Below, one piece after another: positions 30,129 through 38,718 of a stretch of DNA of 64,000 nt. Each line of letters starts with the position of its first letter. Position 1 is the first letter of the stretch. This stretch comes from Pectobacterium fontis. Its GTDB lineage: Bacteria > Pseudomonadota > Gammaproteobacteria > Enterobacterales > Enterobacteriaceae. Position numbers and translations under genes: made by a program. Location of the stretch: the NCBI RefSeq assembly GCF_000803215.1, contig NZ_JSXC01000004.1, positions 1 through 64,000 on the forward strand, written 5' to 3'. Under the pieces are notes generated by a model. That model was not told the origin of the DNA. It was given only the letters and a program-made list of their open reading frames with translations, and searched no databases.

Positions 30129-30163
30129 GGTTAATATCATTGGTGTCACCAATGATATTAACC
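30129..30163. promoter_or_regulatory. 35-bp palindromic operator of the toxin-antitoxin pair
   Basis: Two perfect 17-base arms (GGTTAATATCATTGGTG and its complement) flank a single T. The inner part contains TTGGTG-T-CACCAA. It lies between the antitoxin ATG and the end of rhaR, so it covers the expected promoter. RHH antitoxins usually bind short tandem palindromes and repress their own operon. As RNA it would also form a long hairpin at the end of the rhaR message. Confidence 0.75.
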
Positions 30164-30179
30164 CCGAACGATGCGGGTG

Positions 30180-31034
30180 TCACTCCACATTCAAAAAGCG
30201 CTGGCGATAGGCGCTGGGTGAAACGCCGAACGCCTGATGGAACACCGCAGAGAAATAGTTACTGTCTTCAAAACCGCACAACGCGGCAACATCACCGATA
30301 GTTTGCAGATCATAGCGCAACAGTTCCATCGCCTTGCAGAGTCGTAGTTGGCGCAGATAATGCGGCACGCTCATACCGGTTTGCTCTTTAAACCGCGAAC
30401 GCAAACTGCGGGCGCTAAAGTGATGCTGTTCGCAGAAGGCTTCAAAACGAAACGGGGTGGCGATGCTGGCACGCAACGCATTCATCAACATATCCAACTG
30501 ATGTGCATCGGCCAGTTGCGGATTATCCGGCGTATGGCGATAACGTGCCGCCAGCAGCGCGATCTGCAAAAACAGCGCCTCACTCAGTTGCAATGACAGC
30601 GCATCCGATTTCATACATTCCTGCGCTAATGCATCCACTTTCTCGCGGAGGCTATCCATGCCTTCCGAGCCTAAGCACCAATGGCGCTGGCTTTGTGGAA
30701 GCTCCCCGCCCGGCAGTAATGTTTGCCAGTCGGCGGATAACGTCAGGCGGTTGCGAATATAGAGAATGTTGTTTAGCTCAAGCTCGTGGACAGATTCATA
30801 GCTGTGGCGATCGTGGGCGGAGACATAAAACATATCGCCGCGGGTAATACGGTAAGGCACATCGTTCCAGAGGTGTAGGCCATTACCGCGCCAGACAATG
30901 ACCAGTTCGTCAAAATCATGATGATGCAGCGGAAATATCGGCTGCGGATGCCGCTCGGCGACCATCACAGCATTCTTGTCAGTGAGGAAATAGTCTTCAG
31001 TCTGTAATTTCAAACCCCGAGTTGCTGTCACCAT
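30180..31034 (-). CDS. rhaR: AraC-family regulator RhaR
   Basis: The L-rhamnose-responsive activator of rhaSR, 284 residues. The N-terminal cupin sensor (LHHHDFDELVIVWRGNGLHLWNDVPYRITRGDMFYV) is followed by two AraC helix-turn-helix units (RSRFKEQTGMSVPHYLRQLRL; IGDVAALCGFEDSNYFSAVF). ELVIVWRGNGLH and GFEDSNYFS match RhaR rather than RhaS. It is read with rhaS, 24 bp downstream of it, and divergently from rhaBADM. Confidence 0.93.
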   Translation of the reverse strand: MVTATRGLKLQTEDYFLTDKNAVMVAERHPQPIFPLHHHDFDELVIVWRGNGLHLWNDVPYRITRGDMFYVSAHDRHSYESVHELELNNILYIRNRLTLSADWQTLLPGGELPQSQRHWCLGSEGMDSLREKVDALAQECMKSDALSLQLSEALFLQIALLAARYRHTPDNPQLADAHQLDMLMNALRASIATPFRFEAFCEQHHFSARSLRSRFKEQTGMSVPHYLRQLRLCKAMELLRYDLQTIGDVAALCGFEDSNYFSAVFHQAFGVSPSAYRQRFLNVE

Positions 31035-31058
31035 TCCCTCACCTGCCGTTGCTGTTAC

Positions 31059-31898
31059 CTACTCTTCACGAGAAAACGCCTGATGGCGCAGTGACTTAGG
31101 TGCCTGCGAGAATGCCTTGCGGAATTGCGTCGAGAAGTGATTGCTGTCGCTAAATCCACAGGCATGCGCAATGGTGGTGATTGAATCATCACTCTGCTGC
31201 AAGCGCCGACGAGCCTCCAGTAATCTTAACCGATTCAGATAACGTTGTGGCGTCATCCCGGTATGTTGTTTGAGCTGGCGGTGCAATGTGCGTAGCGGCA
31301 GCGAGAACTGATCGGCCAGACTGCCCCAGTTCACCTCTTCGCTGTAGTTATTTTGCAACCAGCCCAGCAGCGCCTGCACTCCCTGACGCTCGGAGCCATT
31401 GCCCTGCGTCTGGAAGCAGTACTGACGCAGTTGCACCAGAATGTGCAGAAAAAGGCTTTCGCTGGCCGCAATCGCCTCCGGCGCATCGCTCTGCGCCAAC
31501 TCAGCCAGACTGTTTAGCGACTGTTTCAACTGCTGCATCCCCGTCGCATTCACCTGCCATTGCCCTTGCCACTCGCCGTTCGGGCCATAGGGCAAAAATG
31601 CAGCGACATCGGAAAGGAAACGGAACCCGCGCGGCGAACGGTATAACATATTCGTCAGGCACAACCCCTCGACATCCTCAAACAGATGCCGATCGTTATC
31701 GCGAACAAAGAACACTGAACCGCTACACAGCGCATAGGGCTGATCGTTAAACACATGGACGCCTGCACCCTGCTCAACCAGCACAATTTCCCAGAAATCA
31801 TGGTAGTGCTCAGGAAAGGCCGTCTGTGGGGTACGCGGCTCTACCGCGACCGTCACGGCACGCGAAGTAAAAAAATCATCACCACGAAGTAACGTCAT
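31059..31898 (-). CDS. rhaS: AraC-family regulator RhaS
   Basis: The activator of the rhaBAD operon in the presence of L-rhamnose, 279 residues (278 in E. coli). The sensor domain has FPEHYHDFWEIVLVEQGAGVHVFNDQPY and FVRDNDRHLFE. The DNA-binding domain has LPLRTLHRQLKQHTGMTPQR and CGFSDSNHFSTQFRKAF. The ATG at 31898 (MTLLRGDDFF) follows GGAGAACTGAA. The frame stays open to 31964 but without similarity. RhaS sites are expected in the 335-bp gap to rhaB. Confidence 0.94.
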   Translation of the reverse strand: MTLLRGDDFFTSRAVTVAVEPRTPQTAFPEHYHDFWEIVLVEQGAGVHVFNDQPYALCSGSVFFVRDNDRHLFEDVEGLCLTNMLYRSPRGFRFLSDVAAFLPYGPNGEWQGQWQVNATGMQQLKQSLNSLAELAQSDAPEAIAASESLFLHILVQLRQYCFQTQGNGSERQGVQALLGWLQNNYSEEVNWGSLADQFSLPLRTLHRQLKQHTGMTPQRYLNRLRLLEARRRLQQSDDSITTIAHACGFSDSNHFSTQFRKAFSQAPKSLRHQAFSREE

Positions 31899-32041
31899 TT
31901 CAGTTCTCCATTCAGCCTTTGGTAAAAATACAGACTTTGAAAAAGGGTAGCCAGAAGCCACCAAACCAGCCTTGAAATACCGTCACTCACGCGCCATCTG
32001 ACTGCTCTTTTTTTAAGATCGCACGGCCTAATTGATTGAAG

Positions 32042-32057
32042 TGTGGCAAGGATCACA
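32042..32057. promoter_or_regulatory. CRP site in the rhaS-rhaB intergenic region
   Basis: TGTGGCAAGGATCACA matches TGTGA-N6-TCACA at all but one position. It lies 144 bp from rhaS and 177 bp from rhaB, in the divergent control region 31899-32233 that holds no gene. Rhamnose operons in E. coli combine CRP and RhaS or RhaR sites here. I could not define the RhaS half sites. Confidence 0.65.
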
Positions 32058-32233
32058 CCACTTTATCCCTCATTTTTTCATGGCTATTTTCCAAATAACT
32101 TCCCGGATTGTGACGCCTTTCACGGTCAGCTTTGTCATTTTGCCAACCGCCTGTTGCAGATGGCACTCATGGGAAGGTGGCATCGGTTACCGCTCCTTAC
32201 ACTGCAACACATCCAACAATAAGGAGTGCAGCT

Positions 32234-33724
32234 ATGGCGGTGAAGAATATCGTGGCGGTGGATTTAGGGGCATCCAGCGGTCGGGTCATGCTGGCGACTT
32301 TGCACACCGCAACGCAGCATCTGACGCTGAAGGAAATTCACCGTTTCAGCAATACGCTGGTTTTTCAGGACAACCATCACCAGTGGGATCTCACTGCGCT
32401 GGAACGCGACATCCTCATCGGATTGCACCAAATCGATGCCATGGGGATTGCCCCTGATAGTATCGGGATCGATAGCTGGGGCGTGGACTACGTGCTGCTG
32501 GATAAAGACGGACAACGTGTCGGCCTGCCCTATTCCTATCGCGACCATCGTACCGACGGCGTGATGGCAGCCGTAACTGCCGAGCTGGGGCGCGAGGCGA
32601 TCTACCAGCGCACTGGCATTCAGTTTCTGCCGTTTAATACGCTATATCAGCTTAAAGCACTGTGCGATGCACCGTCTGACTCACTGGATCAGGTGGAACA
32701 TCTGCTGATGATCCCCGACTATTTTCACTATCGCCTCACGGGGAGTCTGGTGTGTGAATATACCAACGCCAGCACAACCCAACTGATTAATCTGAAAGAG
32801 AAAACCTGGGACAGCACACTGCTGGGCTACCTGAACGTACCACGCCGCTGGCTGAGTGATCCGGTGCAGCCAGGACACCCCGTAGGAAACTGGACAGCGC
32901 CAAGTGGACGACAGATTCCCGTTACCGCCGTCGCCACGCACGACACCGCTAGCGCGGTGGTCGGTGCGCCGTTGCACAACCGCAATAGCGCCTATCTCAG
33001 CTCCGGCACCTGGTCGCTGATGGGCATCGAGAGCGATACACCGTTTAACAGCCCACAGGCGCTGGCCGCCAATATCACCAATGAAGGTGGTGTAGACGGC
33101 ACCTATCGGGTACTGAAAAATATCATGGGTCTGTGGTTGCTACAGCGGGTGTGTCAGGAGCGTGGCATCAAAGATTTAGACGCGCTGATTCAGTCTGCCG
33201 CCGCCCTGCCAGCCTTCATGAGTCTGATTAACCCGAATGATGATCGCTTTATCAATCCGCCGTCCATGCACGAGGCGATCCGCGACTATTGCCGCGAGCA
33301 CGACCAGCCCGTGCCCCAAACCGATGCCGAACTGGCGCGCTGTATTTTCAACAGCCTCGCGTTGCTCTACCGGCAGGTGGTGTTGGAGCTGGGCGAACTG
33401 CGTCATGCACCGATTCGCCAGTTGCATATTGTCGGCGGCGGCAGCCAGAACGCTTTCCTGAACCAGCTATGCGCCGATGTGTGCCAGATCCCGGTTTTCG
33501 CCGGGCCAGTCGAAGCCTCCACGCTAGGCAATATTGGCTGCCAGCTCATGGCACTGGGCGCCGTTACCAATCTTGCCGCCTTCCGGCAGATGCTGACGCA
33601 TAATTTTCCTCTGCATCGCTATACCCCGCGTGCGGAGAGTGATTTTGCCGGGCACTGGCGTCGCTTTCAGGCGCTCTGCCAGCCAGAAACCGCCCCACAG
33701 GGCAAACAGGAGACGATACAATGA
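32234..33724 (+). CDS. rhaB: L-rhamnulokinase RhaB
   Basis: It phosphorylates L-rhamnulose to L-rhamnulose 1-phosphate. It is an FGGY/ASKHA-fold kinase of 496 residues. [13 protein letters not shown] is the first phosphate loop, [12 protein letters not shown] follows, and [16 protein letters not shown] is the adenosine motif. The start is the ATG at 32234 ([12 protein letters not shown]), preceded by AAGGAG. The open frame back to 32132 has no similarity. The stop overlaps rhaA by 4 bp (ATGA). Confidence 0.96.
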   Translation: MAVKNIVAVDLGASSGRVMLATLHTATQHLTLKEIHRFSNTLVFQDNHHQWDLTALERDILIGLHQIDAMGIAPDSIGIDSWGVDYVLLDKDGQRVGLPYSYRDHRTDGVMAAVTAELGREAIYQRTGIQFLPFNTLYQLKALCDAPSDSLDQVEHLLMIPDYFHYRLTGSLVCEYTNASTTQLINLKEKTWDSTLLGYLNVPRRWLSDPVQPGHPVGNWTAPSGRQIPVTAVATHDTASAVVGAPLHNRNSAYLSSGTWSLMGIESDTPFNSPQALAANITNEGGVDGTYRVLKNIMGLWLLQRVCQERGIKDLDALIQSAAALPAFMSLINPNDDRFINPPSMHEAIRDYCREHDQPVPQTDAELARCIFNSLALLYRQVVLELGELRHAPIRQLHIVGGGSQNAFLNQLCADVCQIPVFAGPVEASTLGNIGCQLMALGAVTNLAAFRQMLTHNFPLHRYTPRAESDFAGHWRRFQALCQPETAPQGKQETIQ

Positions 33725-34983
33725 GCACACCAATTGAAACCGCCTGGCAGTTGGCAAAAACGCGTTATGCCAGCCTGAATATTGACGTAGAAGCCGCGCT
33801 GGAACAGCTCGACCAGATTCCGGTATCCATGCACTGCTGGCAGGGTGACGATGTGGGCGGATTCGAGAACACCGGCGGGCCGTTAACTGGCGGTATTCAG
33901 GCCACAGGCAACTATCCCGGCAAGGCGAGCACGCCGGATGAACTGCGTGCCGATCTGGAACAGGCCTTTGCGCTCATCCCCGGCCCTAAGCGGCTGAACC
34001 TGCACGCCATCTATCTGGAATCCGCACAGCCCGTCGCCCGCAACGAGATTGCACCAGAACATTTCCGTTCGTGGGTCGAATGGGCCAAACGTCACCAGCT
34101 TGGGCTGGATTTTAACCCAACCTGTTTTTCTCATCCGCTGAGCGCAGACGGCTTTACCCTGTCGCACCCGGACGAAAAAGTCCGTCGTTTCTGGATTGAG
34201 CACTGTCAGGCCAGCCGCCGGATTTCTGCCTATTTCGGTCGCGAACTCGGTACGCCATCGGTCATGAACATCTGGGTGCCGGACGGCATGAAAGATTTGA
34301 CCATCGATCGTCTGGCATTCCGCCAGCGGCTGCTCAGCGCGCTGGATGAGATCATCGCGGAACCGCTCGATCAGGCACATCACATCGACGCGGTGGAAAG
34401 TAAGCTGTTCGGGATCGGCGCGGAAAGTTTTACCGTCGGCTCCAACGAATTCTATCTCGGCTATGCAACCAGCCGAGGCACCGCGCTCTGTCTGGATGCC
34501 GGACACTTCCATCCGACTGAAGTGATTTCCGACAAGATCTCCAGCGCGATTCTGTATGTTCCGCGCCTGCTGCTGCACGTCAGCCGTCCGGTGCGCTGGG
34601 ACAGCGACCACGTTGTACTGCTGGACGACGAAACACAGGCTATCGCCCATGAAATCGTGCGCCATAAGTTGCTTAACCGCGTACACATCGGACTGGATTT
34701 TTTTGATGCCTCCATCAACCGCATCGCCGCCTGGGTCATCGGCACACGCAACATGAAAAAAGCCCTGTTGCGGGCGCTGCTGGAACCCACGGAAACGCTG
34801 CGCAAACTGGAACAAAACGGCGATTACACCGCGCGTCTGGCGTTGCTGGAAGAGCAAAAATCGCTGCCGTGGCAGGCAGTGTGGGAACACTACTGCCAGC
34901 GTCATGACGTCACTCCGGGCAGCGAATGGCTGCAACAGGTGCGTCAGTATGAAGAAACCATCCTCACTCAACGTCAAGGGTAA
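33721..34983 (+). CDS. rhaA: L-rhamnose isomerase RhaA
   Basis: It converts L-rhamnose to L-rhamnulose using Mn or Zn in a TIM barrel; 420 residues, family length about 419. [15 protein letters not shown] near the N-terminus, [33 protein letters not shown] and [17 protein letters not shown] carry the metal and substrate residues. It is the middle gene of rhaBAD, coupled to rhaB and 4 bp before rhaD. Confidence 0.96.
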   Translation: MSTPIETAWQLAKTRYASLNIDVEAALEQLDQIPVSMHCWQGDDVGGFENTGGPLTGGIQATGNYPGKASTPDELRADLEQAFALIPGPKRLNLHAIYLESAQPVARNEIAPEHFRSWVEWAKRHQLGLDFNPTCFSHPLSADGFTLSHPDEKVRRFWIEHCQASRRISAYFGRELGTPSVMNIWVPDGMKDLTIDRLAFRQRLLSALDEIIAEPLDQAHHIDAVESKLFGIGAESFTVGSNEFYLGYATSRGTALCLDAGHFHPTEVISDKISSAILYVPRLLLHVSRPVRWDSDHVVLLDDETQAIAHEIVRHKLLNRVHIGLDFFDASINRIAAWVIGTRNMKKALLRALLEPTETLRKLEQNGDYTARLALLEEQKSLPWQAVWEHYCQRHDVTPGSEWLQQVRQYEETILTQRQG

Positions 34984-34987
34984 GATT

Positions 34988-35812
34988 ATGCAAGCAATTC
35001 TCTCTTCCTGGTTTGTACAGGGAATGATTAAAGCCACCAGCGATATGTGGCTCAAAGGCTGGGACGAACGTAACGGCGGTAACGTCAGCCTGCGCCTGAC
35101 GGCTGAGGATGTGACACCTTATGAAAGCGATTTCTACCCGCAGCCGCGCCATGAGGCGCTATCGCAACCGATGCCCGAACTGGCTGACTGCTGGTTTATC
35201 GTGACCGGCTCCGGCAAATTCTTCCGCAACGTGCAACTGGATCCGGCAGATTCACTGGTGGTGTTGCAGGTCGATAGCGACGGTAAAGGCTACCGTATTT
35301 TCTGGGGACTCACCAACGGTGGTCTGCCGACATCGGAACTGGCCTCGCATTTCCAGTCGCACATTGTACGCATGGGCGTGACCCACGGGCGCGACCGCGT
35401 CATCATGCACTGCCATGCGACCAATCTGATCGCTCTGAGCTACGTGCTGGATCTGGATACCGCCACATTTACTCGTGAACTGTGGGAGGGCAGTACGGAA
35501 TGTCTGGTCGTCTTCCCGGACGGCGTGGGGATTGTGCCGTGGATGGTGCCAGGCACCGATGCGATTGGTGATGCCACCTCCGAGCAAATGAAACGTCACT
35601 CGCTGGTGCTGTGGCCCTTCCACGGTATTTTCGGCACCGGCCCGACGCTGGATGAAGCCTTTGGCCTGATCGACACCGCGGAAAAATCTGCTGAAGTCAT
35701 GGTGAAAGTCAGATCGATGGGCGGTAAGAAGCAGACGATCTCTACCGAAGAACTGATCGCACTGGGTAAACGTTTTGGCGTCACTCCCATGGAAGCCGCG
35801 TTGCGCGTGTAG
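34988..35812 (+). CDS. rhaD: Rhamnulose-1-phosphate aldolase RhaD
   Basis: It cleaves L-rhamnulose 1-phosphate to dihydroxyacetone phosphate and L-lactaldehyde. It is a class II zinc aldolase of the AraD family, 274 residues. The zinc ligands lie in MHCHATNL and in a later His within [22 protein letters not shown] and TGSGKFFRN bind phosphate. I start it at the ATG at 34988 ([18 protein letters not shown]); an earlier in-frame ATG at 34904 would overlap rhaA by 80 bases. AAGGGTAAG precedes. Confidence 0.96.
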   Translation: MQAILSSWFVQGMIKATSDMWLKGWDERNGGNVSLRLTAEDVTPYESDFYPQPRHEALSQPMPELADCWFIVTGSGKFFRNVQLDPADSLVVLQVDSDGKGYRIFWGLTNGGLPTSELASHFQSHIVRMGVTHGRDRVIMHCHATNLIALSYVLDLDTATFTRELWEGSTECLVVFPDGVGIVPWMVPGTDAIGDATSEQMKRHSLVLWPFHGIFGTGPTLDEAFGLIDTAEKSAEVMVKVRSMGGKKQTISTEELIALGKRFGVTPMEAALRV

Positions 35813-35928
35813 TCCATCTTACGTGTATCGTTTGTGGGAACGTGTCATGCATATCGCACATCGCGTTGCCTTCAACCGCCACGGCCTCACCGTCGTGGCG
35901 TTCTGCTAACAACGACGGGGAACCAGCC

Positions 35929-36243
35929 ATGTTTCGTAAGGCTTTTGTGATGTCGGTTTTTCCTGACTGCCACGACGAGTATCAGCGTCGCCATAATCCT
36001 ATCTGGCCGGAACTGGCTGACGTGCTGAAAAACCACGGGGCGCACCACTACAGCATTTTTCTGGATAGACAGCGCAATCTGCTATTCGGCTATGTGGAGG
36101 TCGAATCCGAAGCGCGCTGGGAGGCCATTGCGCAAACAGAGGTCTGCCAGCGCTGGTGGAAACACATGGGCGACGTGATGCCCTCTCACCCCGATAACAG
36201 CCCAATCAGCGATACGCTCGAATCCGTGTTTTATCTGGAGTAA
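35929..36243 (+). CDS. rhaM: L-rhamnose mutarotase RhaM
   Basis: It interconverts the alpha and beta anomers of L-rhamnose. It is a 104-residue dimeric ferredoxin-like protein. [10 protein letters not shown] contains the catalytic His, and [14 protein letters not shown] and the terminal [10 protein letters not shown] are family marks. The ATG at 35929 ([10 protein letters not shown]) is the family start. It lies 116 bp after rhaD and ends the cluster. No rhaT transporter gene is next to it. Confidence 0.95.
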   Translation: MFRKAFVMSVFPDCHDEYQRRHNPIWPELADVLKNHGAHHYSIFLDRQRNLLFGYVEVESEARWEAIAQTEVCQRWWKHMGDVMPSHPDNSPISDTLESVFYLE

Positions 36244-36297
36244 AAATCGCCATGCCGCAGTAATATAATCCCCTATTTATGCTGTAATGCCGATCGT

Positions 36298-36385
36298 TTA
36301 AGCATCGAGATACCGGGGGCGACCACGGTGCGAGGTATCCCTACGGGAACTTCATCACCGCGTTTCCCCCTAAATCCATGCTTAA
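36298..36385 (+). repeat. 88-bp palindromic dispersed repeat, copy 1
   Basis: The element is bounded by TTAAGCAT and ATGCTTAA. Inside, GATACCGGGGG...CACGGTG faces CACCGCGTTTCCCCC, giving a long imperfect hairpin with an inner CCC-TAC-GGG. A second copy of exactly 88 bp lies inverted at 63018-63105 (about 11 substitutions and two compensating 1-base indels by eye). Homology extends roughly 10 bases left of the terminal repeat. It lies 54 bp after rhaM. The rest of 36244-36717 is AT-rich and empty. Confidence 0.8.
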
Positions 36386-36717
36386 GTGAACAGTATTACT
36401 ATTTATGCTACGGCTTTCTGACTAAAGAAATATTTAGTCATTTAATTAACCGTTTTTGTTACATATACTTGTGATTTATAAAGATATATATCATGATTAT
36501 TGATGGTTATCACATTTTATTCTTTCGGTTTATGAATAGTTCATATCTGGGGCCAATAATCAAATTACTCATTAGAAATGACAATTAACAACTTAACATT
36601 TAATAAAATAATAATTTACAATTTTTAAATTCGTTAGAATTTAATGTTAATATTATGAAAATAAATGAAATTAACCCGCTTTTGCTCTTCATTGCCTCCT
36701 TATTGAATCACACATTA

Positions 36718-36744
36718 TAAAGATCTTATCTTATTTGCCGTTAT
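36718..36744 (+). promoter_or_regulatory. Sigma28 (FliA) promoter of chemoreceptor 1
   Basis: TAAA (36718-36721), 15 bases, then GCCGTTAT (36737-36744). The flagellar consensus is TAAA-N15-GCCGATAA. The predicted start is about 28 bases before the ATG at 36782. Confidence 0.75.
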
Positions 36745-36781
36745 CACTACTACTTTCCCCCTATAATTAATAAGAATCGCG

Positions 36782-38359
36782 ATGAAACTCTCTCAACTAA
36801 CAGTGCTCTCCAAGTTATTACTCGGATTTTCCGTCCTGATAGCGATGATGTTGCTATTAGGGGTGGTTTCACTACTCCAGCTTAACGTTAATAACAGCCG
36901 TATTGTTGAACTCAGCGACAATAGCTTACCTGGTGTGCGCTACAGTCAGGCAATGCGTGGCACGTTGTCTGAAACACGTTTGCAGCAAATACAGTATGTT
37001 GACTCTCAAACACCTGAAGAACGTGAAAGTCACCGCAAAGAATTGCAGCAAAATGCTGATGCTTTCCTCACGGCATTTAAGGGCTATGAAGCCATTGCCA
37101 ACAGTGACGAGAAAAAAGCCCTGATTAAGGTGATTGGCGAAAACTTCTCGGGCTTCAATTCGGTGAATGCCGTACTGGTTGAGACCGTTAATCGGGGTGA
37201 TCTGGCTGAAGCCAGTAAAATCAGCGGCGCGAATTCTGCAAAATATCGTAGCCAAATGATGAAAGACCTGGCCAGACTGGTCGACATGGAACTGGAGACG
37301 GCAAAAAATATCGTTGCCAGTGCCGACTCGACGTATCGAACGTCACAGTACTATGTCTGGGGATTGCTGTTACTCGCCCTGTTGACAACCGCCATTATCG
37401 CCACCCTCATTTCACGTAATATTTCACGCCAACTCGGCGGCGACCCCTATTACGCCAAAGCCATCATGACCGAGATTGCATCCGGTAATCTTGCAACGGA
37501 AATCAAGCTACGTCAGGGTGATAACACAAGCCTCCTTGCTTCACTCAACGACATGAACCAGCAGTTGATGAGCATCGTACATACCATCATGAACGGCAGT
37601 GAATCCATCTCACTGGCATCCAGCGAGATTGCTCAGGGCAACAGCGATCTGTCGCAGCGTACCGAAGAGCAGGCGGCTTCGCTGATTCAGGCATCGGCCA
37701 ACATGCAGCAACTCACGCACACCGTACGCCAGAACGCAGATAACGCCAAAGAGGCCAGCCAGTTGGCACAACAAACCTCGGAAACGGCCTCTCAGGGCGG
37801 GCTTATCGTAGACGATATGCTCAAGCGTATGCATGAAATTTCCCACAGTTCGCAGAAAATCGTCGATATCATCGGCGTCATTGAAGGCATCGCCTTCCAG
37901 ACCAACATCCTTGCACTGAACGCGGCGGTAGAAGCGGCCAGAGCGGGCAGCGAAGGGAAAGGTTTTGCTGTCGTCGCGGGTGAAGTACGCACGCTGGCAC
38001 AGAAGAGCGCCAATGCAGCCAAAGAGATCAAAACCTTGATCGAAGGCACCGTGGAGAAGATCACTGACGGCTCCGCACGCGCAGACAAAGCCAGTCAGGC
38101 GATGTCGGAGATTGTGCTGTCAGTGAAAAAAGTGACGGACATCGTGGCAGAGATCTCTCAGGCTTCCAACGAGCAGCACATTGGTATCAAAGAGATCAGC
38201 GTGGCGGTAGAGCAGATGGATCGGGTGACCCAGCAGAACGCCGCATTAGTTGAGGAATCTGCCACCGCGGCGCACGCCATGACGGAACAGGGTGAGCAAC
38301 TGCGCGATGCGGTTCGCTTCTTCAAAGTTAATCAAGACCACATACTGAGAATTCATTAA
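36782..38359 (+). CDS. Methyl-accepting chemotaxis protein with four-helix-bundle sensor
   Basis: A transmembrane chemoreceptor of 525 residues. TM1 is at about 11-34 and a periplasmic helical sensor at about 35-190 (4HB_MCP type). TM2 is at about 191-212 (YVWGLLLLALLTTAIIATLI). A HAMP linker follows with an unusual LGGDPYYAKAI segment. The signalling tip is FQTNILALNAAVEAARAGSEGKGFAVVAGEVR. There is no C-terminal NWETF-like pentapeptide, so adaptation would rely on CheR/CheB docked on other receptors. The ligand is unknown. It has its own FliA promoter and a downstream hairpin, so it is a single-gene unit. Confidence 0.93.
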   Translation: MKLSQLTVLSKLLLGFSVLIAMMLLLGVVSLLQLNVNNSRIVELSDNSLPGVRYSQAMRGTLSETRLQQIQYVDSQTPEERESHRKELQQNADAFLTAFKGYEAIANSDEKKALIKVIGENFSGFNSVNAVLVETVNRGDLAEASKISGANSAKYRSQMMKDLARLVDMELETAKNIVASADSTYRTSQYYVWGLLLLALLTTAIIATLISRNISRQLGGDPYYAKAIMTEIASGNLATEIKLRQGDNTSLLASLNDMNQQLMSIVHTIMNGSESISLASSEIAQGNSDLSQRTEEQAASLIQASANMQQLTHTVRQNADNAKEASQLAQQTSETASQGGLIVDDMLKRMHEISHSSQKIVDIIGVIEGIAFQTNILALNAAVEAARAGSEGKGFAVVAGEVRTLAQKSANAAKEIKTLIEGTVEKITDGSARADKASQAMSEIVLSVKKVTDIVAEISQASNEQHIGIKEISVAVEQMDRVTQQNAALVEESATAAHAMTEQGEQLRDAVRFFKVNQDHILRIH

Positions 38360-38367
38360 TTCTCCTC

Positions 38368-38393
38368 TGCCCCGCTGGCTATCCGGCGGGGCA
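38368..38393 (+). terminator. Hairpin after chemoreceptor 1
   Basis: TGCCCCGCTGG pairs with CCGGCGGGGCA (one G-U) around CTAT, 8 bp after the stop codon. No T run follows, so it may act as an RNA-stabilising or weak terminator hairpin. The remaining AT-rich gap to 38718 holds only the next sigma28 promoter. Confidence 0.6.
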
Positions 38394-38616
38394 ACAGATA
38401 GATTCCGATCACGCCCTTCCGCCTTTCTCTGCCAACACCGTGCATAACAGCCTCGCTCAAACACGAGCAAGAATTAGGCTCGCACAGCATGTTGTATAAG
38501 TTAACGATCTCACTGTTTTCACAAAATAAAAACAATATAACCATCTGAATAATATTAAATATATTTTTATCATCATCATAATAGTTAATTTTTTAACAGA
38601 ACAATAAAATCAGTAC

Positions 38617-38643
38617 TAAACCATTACTTCATAGCGCCGAAAC
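38617..38643 (+). promoter_or_regulatory. Sigma28 (FliA) promoter of chemoreceptor 2
   Basis: TAAA (38617-38620), 15 bases, then GCCGAAAC (38636-38643), matching the flagellar consensus at the key TAAA and GCCGA positions. The predicted start is about 65 bases before the ATG at 38719. Confidence 0.75.
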
Positions 38644-38718
38644 TAAATATACTTCTGTCTACTTTTTGTAAGCTGCGCATGCCAGGAACGGGCGACTTGC
38701 AGGCAATGGAGCATACTC

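Noticed and set aside
33883-35055. 390-codon open frame opposite rhaA
   Set aside because: RhaA on the other strand is complete and in operon with rhaB and rhaD; the antisense translation has no recognisable domain.
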